Assembly: GCA_003485905.1 (NCBI GenBank)
Contig: DNHK01000419.1
Location: 1 to 6,811, forward strand
Direction of reading: 5' to 3'
Origin: Gammaproteobacteria bacterium
Lineage (GTDB): Bacteria > Pseudomonadota > Gammaproteobacteria > Arenicellales > Arenicellaceae
DNA: 6,811 nucleotides
A program made the translations under genes and the position numbers. Positions 5,084 through 6,811 of the stretch are shown piece after piece. Under the pieces are notes generated by a model. That model was not told where the DNA came from, ran no database searches, and worked only from the letters and a program-made list of their open reading frames with translations. Position 1 is the first letter of the stretch. Each line of letters opens with the position of its first letter.

Positions 5084-6604
5084 TTAGAAAGAGACGTCCC
5101 ACTGCAGCCTCATGCGGTTCGAGTTATCGTCCCCGTTTAAAAATGCGTCATCGATAGTCAGATACGAATAATCAAGCGTTATTTTATTGCTGTGTCCTGC
5201 AAAGTACCAGTTTGCGGCGATTGTGTATTCTTCACGCTCGTTGTAGAACGATCGATCATCCTCATTGGGCTCCTCAACAAAAGCGTATCGAATCGCAAAC
5301 TCTAACGGTTTTGGCACCGTAGGGGTTAGGTTGTTAAAGAAGTAGCCAGACTGTAGATAAAAACCGGTGAGTTCATTGCTGGTACCCGTTAATCGGTCGT
5401 CGATAAATTTACGATGCCATTCCTGTTGCACAGAGAAGCCCTGGTATTTAAACGCGAATTCCTGGACTGCTTGTTCGACCTTAAACTGATCCGGGTTAGC
5501 TGATGCAGCGGAGGTGAATCCATCTAAATTGCCACATCCTGACGATGACCACCGTGTGCAAGGACCTTCTGTGGTCATGCCAGCAAATGCTAGGCTACCT
5601 GTTGGTTTTTCTGTGAATTCGACATCACCCTGTTTTGATGGCAGGTCACGACCCATAAAGTTCCACTGCGCCCGTGCAGAGTACATCATGTCTCCATTGA
5701 CATTTTGTACGCCGCGACCTTCACCGTTGTATACACCGATGTAGTATCGCAAGTCAGCTGCAGTGCCTTTAAACGCATGACCTCGCCATTGGACACCGAC
5801 TTGTCTGTCGATCGTAAAAGTACGGTTAACAATTGATCGTTCGACAAACTGCTGCCGACCGGACGAGTCTACCCGCTCTCGGTTCATGTCAATTTTCCAC
5901 TGTCCGACGCGTAGTCCGCCAGCGGCCCACTTAGCGATGTCTATACGCCAATCGATAACGCGAGCGCTAGAGGAAGCTGCGCTTGAGCCAGGGTTCCGAC
6001 TTGGCTGAAGATCAATCTCAAAATAATACTTCAACCACGGTTGGTAGCCGTGCCCACCAATTTTCATGCGGAGTCGGCGTGCTTCAAAGTTCGATGAATC
6101 GGGATCTGCAAAATCACCAAGTTGTCTTGGGTCGCTAGAGCGTGGATTGGTGTAGCGCATCTGGGCGCGCCATTGAAGATTAGTTTGCCAATTACCGTCT
6201 CGGCTCCCCAGTCGAAATCCGTTGCTGGTGTAACTGGAAGTAACAGGAAAATCCTTGTCAATCCTAGCTTCTACGGCGTCCGCTACAGCAATTTGAATAT
6301 ATTCATCGGTGGCCAACGTAACGTCTGCCGTGGATGCCAGCGTCGGAACATCTTGGTTAGGCGTCGTCGTTTTAACCTCTGCTGGGGCAGTTTCTGCTGG
6401 CGCGACTACAAAAATATCATTTTGGGTCAGCGAGTCCTTTTCCAGCAGGCTCTCATACTGTGCCGGTGTGATAATTTTATTTTCCAGCAGGATATCGAGC
6501 AGCGCCTTATCTGCTGCGTAGGCTTGCCCAAATGTACCGAGAACAAAACTGGTAGTTAGCAGAGCTTTGATAAAAAGCCGTAAGCCATAATTCATCTTTG
6601 ACAT
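5084..6604 (-). CDS. OprO/OprP-type phosphate-selective porin family outer-membrane protein
   Basis: This 506-residue precursor has a Sec signal peptide (1-30, with cleavage after AYA). A short helical segment ALLDILLENKIITPAQYESLLEK (34-56) follows, of a kind common at the N-terminus of this family. Next come a Pro/Ala/Thr-rich linker (about 65-98), a second helical patch (101-117) and a beta-barrel from about 126 to the C-terminus. Family-like stretches are ARRLRMKIGGHGYQPWLKYYFEIDL (175-199) and GLRVGQWKIDMNRERVDSSGRQQFVERS (230-257). The last residues, LQWDVSF, give the terminal Phe used for barrel assembly. C349 and C357 may form a disulfide in an extracellular loop. OprP and OprO conduct phosphate and polyphosphate, but many family members have other anionic substrates, so the substrate here is uncertain. 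The ATG at 6602-6604 has GAGGGA nine bases upstream; an ATG three codons later is less well placed. It is convergent with the regulator gene and not obviously tied to the carbon module. Confidence 0.87.
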   Translation of the reverse strand: MSKMNYGLRLFIKALLTTSFVLGTFGQAYAADKALLDILLENKIITPAQYESLLEKDSLTQNDIFVVAPAETAPAEVKTTTPNQDVPTLASTADVTLATDEYIQIAVADAVEARIDKDFPVTSSYTSNGFRLGSRDGNWQTNLQWRAQMRYTNPRSSDPRQLGDFADPDSSNFEARRLRMKIGGHGYQPWLKYYFEIDLQPSRNPGSSAASSSARVIDWRIDIAKWAAGGLRVGQWKIDMNRERVDSSGRQQFVERSIVNRTFTIDRQVGVQWRGHAFKGTAADLRYYIGVYNGEGRGVQNVNGDMMYSARAQWNFMGRDLPSKQGDVEFTEKPTGSLAFAGMTTEGPCTRWSSSGCGNLDGFTSAASANPDQFKVEQAVQEFAFKYQGFSVQQEWHRKFIDDRLTGTSNELTGFYLQSGYFFNNLTPTVPKPLEFAIRYAFVEEPNEDDRSFYNEREEYTIAANWYFAGHSNKITLDYSYLTIDDAFLNGDDNSNRMRLQWDVSF

Positions 6605-6648
6605 TGTCCCAATTCCCTCGGTTTGCTATAGGTGGCGTTTTGCGGTGA

Positions 6649-6654
6649 ATTTTA
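6649..6654 (-). promoter_or_regulatory. Candidate -10 element of the porin gene
   Basis: TAAAAT on the minus strand matches five of six positions of the -10 consensus. It would start transcription near 6642, giving a leader of about 38 nt. It lies eight bases downstream of the direct repeat at 6663-6680. No strong -35 is present. Confidence 0.35.
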
Positions 6655-6662
6655 AGCGAGGT

Positions 6663-6680
6663 TTGTTAAGATAATGTTAA
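6663..6680 (-). promoter_or_regulatory. Pho-box-like direct repeat upstream of the porin gene
   Basis: On the minus strand TTAACA occurs twice with an 11-bp period (6680-6675 and 6669-6664), the period of a PhoB box. Against the consensus CTGTCAT-N4-CTGTCAT, each half keeps only the T at position 2 and the central CA, so the match is weak. The position just upstream of a candidate -10 and the porin family make it worth noting. Confidence 0.35.
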
Positions 6681-6811
6681 TATTTATGAGGTTGTTGGCC
6701 TTTCCCCAAAAATAGAGCCATGAGGAAGGTGAGTTCCCTCTCACGGTCCAATTATTAAAACGTAGATGCAAAGGTAATCCCCCCCTTTTTTTTAACTTGC
6801 TGCAAAAGTAG
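6681..6811. other. Upstream flank of the porin gene, no gene recognised
   Basis: No supportable coding start or end lies here. A small hairpin (GTGAG at 6729-6733, CTCAC at 6740-6744) and a homopolymer tract of seven C followed by eight T (6779-6793) are the visible structures. Frames open to the right edge are short or AT-biased and are not called. Confidence 0.4.

Noticed and set aside
6122..6559. Plus-strand open frame of 145 codons inside the porin gene
   Set aside because: It is antisense to the well supported porin and has no ribosome-binding site or family signature.
6651..6811. Minus-strand frame open from the right edge to about 6651
   Set aside because: The translation includes low-complexity Ile/Asn stretches from AT-rich promoter-like DNA and crosses the C/T tract, so it does not look like a real C-terminus.
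1..6811. tRNA, rRNA, CRISPR array, insertion sequence or attachment site
   Set aside because: No cloverleaf, spaced repeat array, transposase frame or terminal inverted repeats were seen.

Overview
The window looks like chromosomal DNA of a free-living, probably marine, gammaproteobacterium. The inference rests on a TorF-type porin behind a sigma-54 promoter, a CynT-like beta-carbonic anhydrase paired with a BicA-like SulP transporter, an OxyR-like LysR regulator, an OprO/OprP-type porin and moderate GC. Nothing fixes the genus. There are no mobile elements, tRNAs, rRNAs or CRISPR arrays.

Layout. At 1-129 (minus) is the signal-peptide start of a TorF/Gcw_chp outer-membrane protein, with a near-consensus sigma-54 promoter at 196-211 and NtrC-like GGTGCA elements further upstream. 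At 598-888 (minus) is a small unrecognised helical protein with a downstream terminator at 507-533. A long non-coding stretch (889-1476) rich in short palindromes follows. The core is a minus-strand pair, carbonic anhydrase (3249-3917) then SulP transporter (1529-3169), ending in a strong 3' hairpin at 1477-1505. It is divergent from a LysR-family gene (4052-5026, plus), and the 134-bp space between them holds dyads placed as expected for a LysR-type operator. The regulator and a phosphate-selective porin (5084-6604, minus) converge on a shared bidirectional terminator at 5025-5054. The porin has a candidate Pho-box-like direct repeat upstream.

How the parts may work together. The SulP protein resembles the cyanobacterial Na+/bicarbonate symporter BicA. 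With the adjacent carbonic anhydrase it forms a likely inorganic-carbon uptake and interconversion module. No Rubisco or carboxysome gene is visible, so an anaplerotic or pH-related role is as likely as autotrophy. The divergent regulator is OxyR-like in its effector domain, but the peroxide-sensing cysteine position (E. coli C199) is leucine, so it probably senses something else. The outer genes look like nutrient-responsive outer-membrane channels: nitrogen on the left, possibly phosphate on the right.
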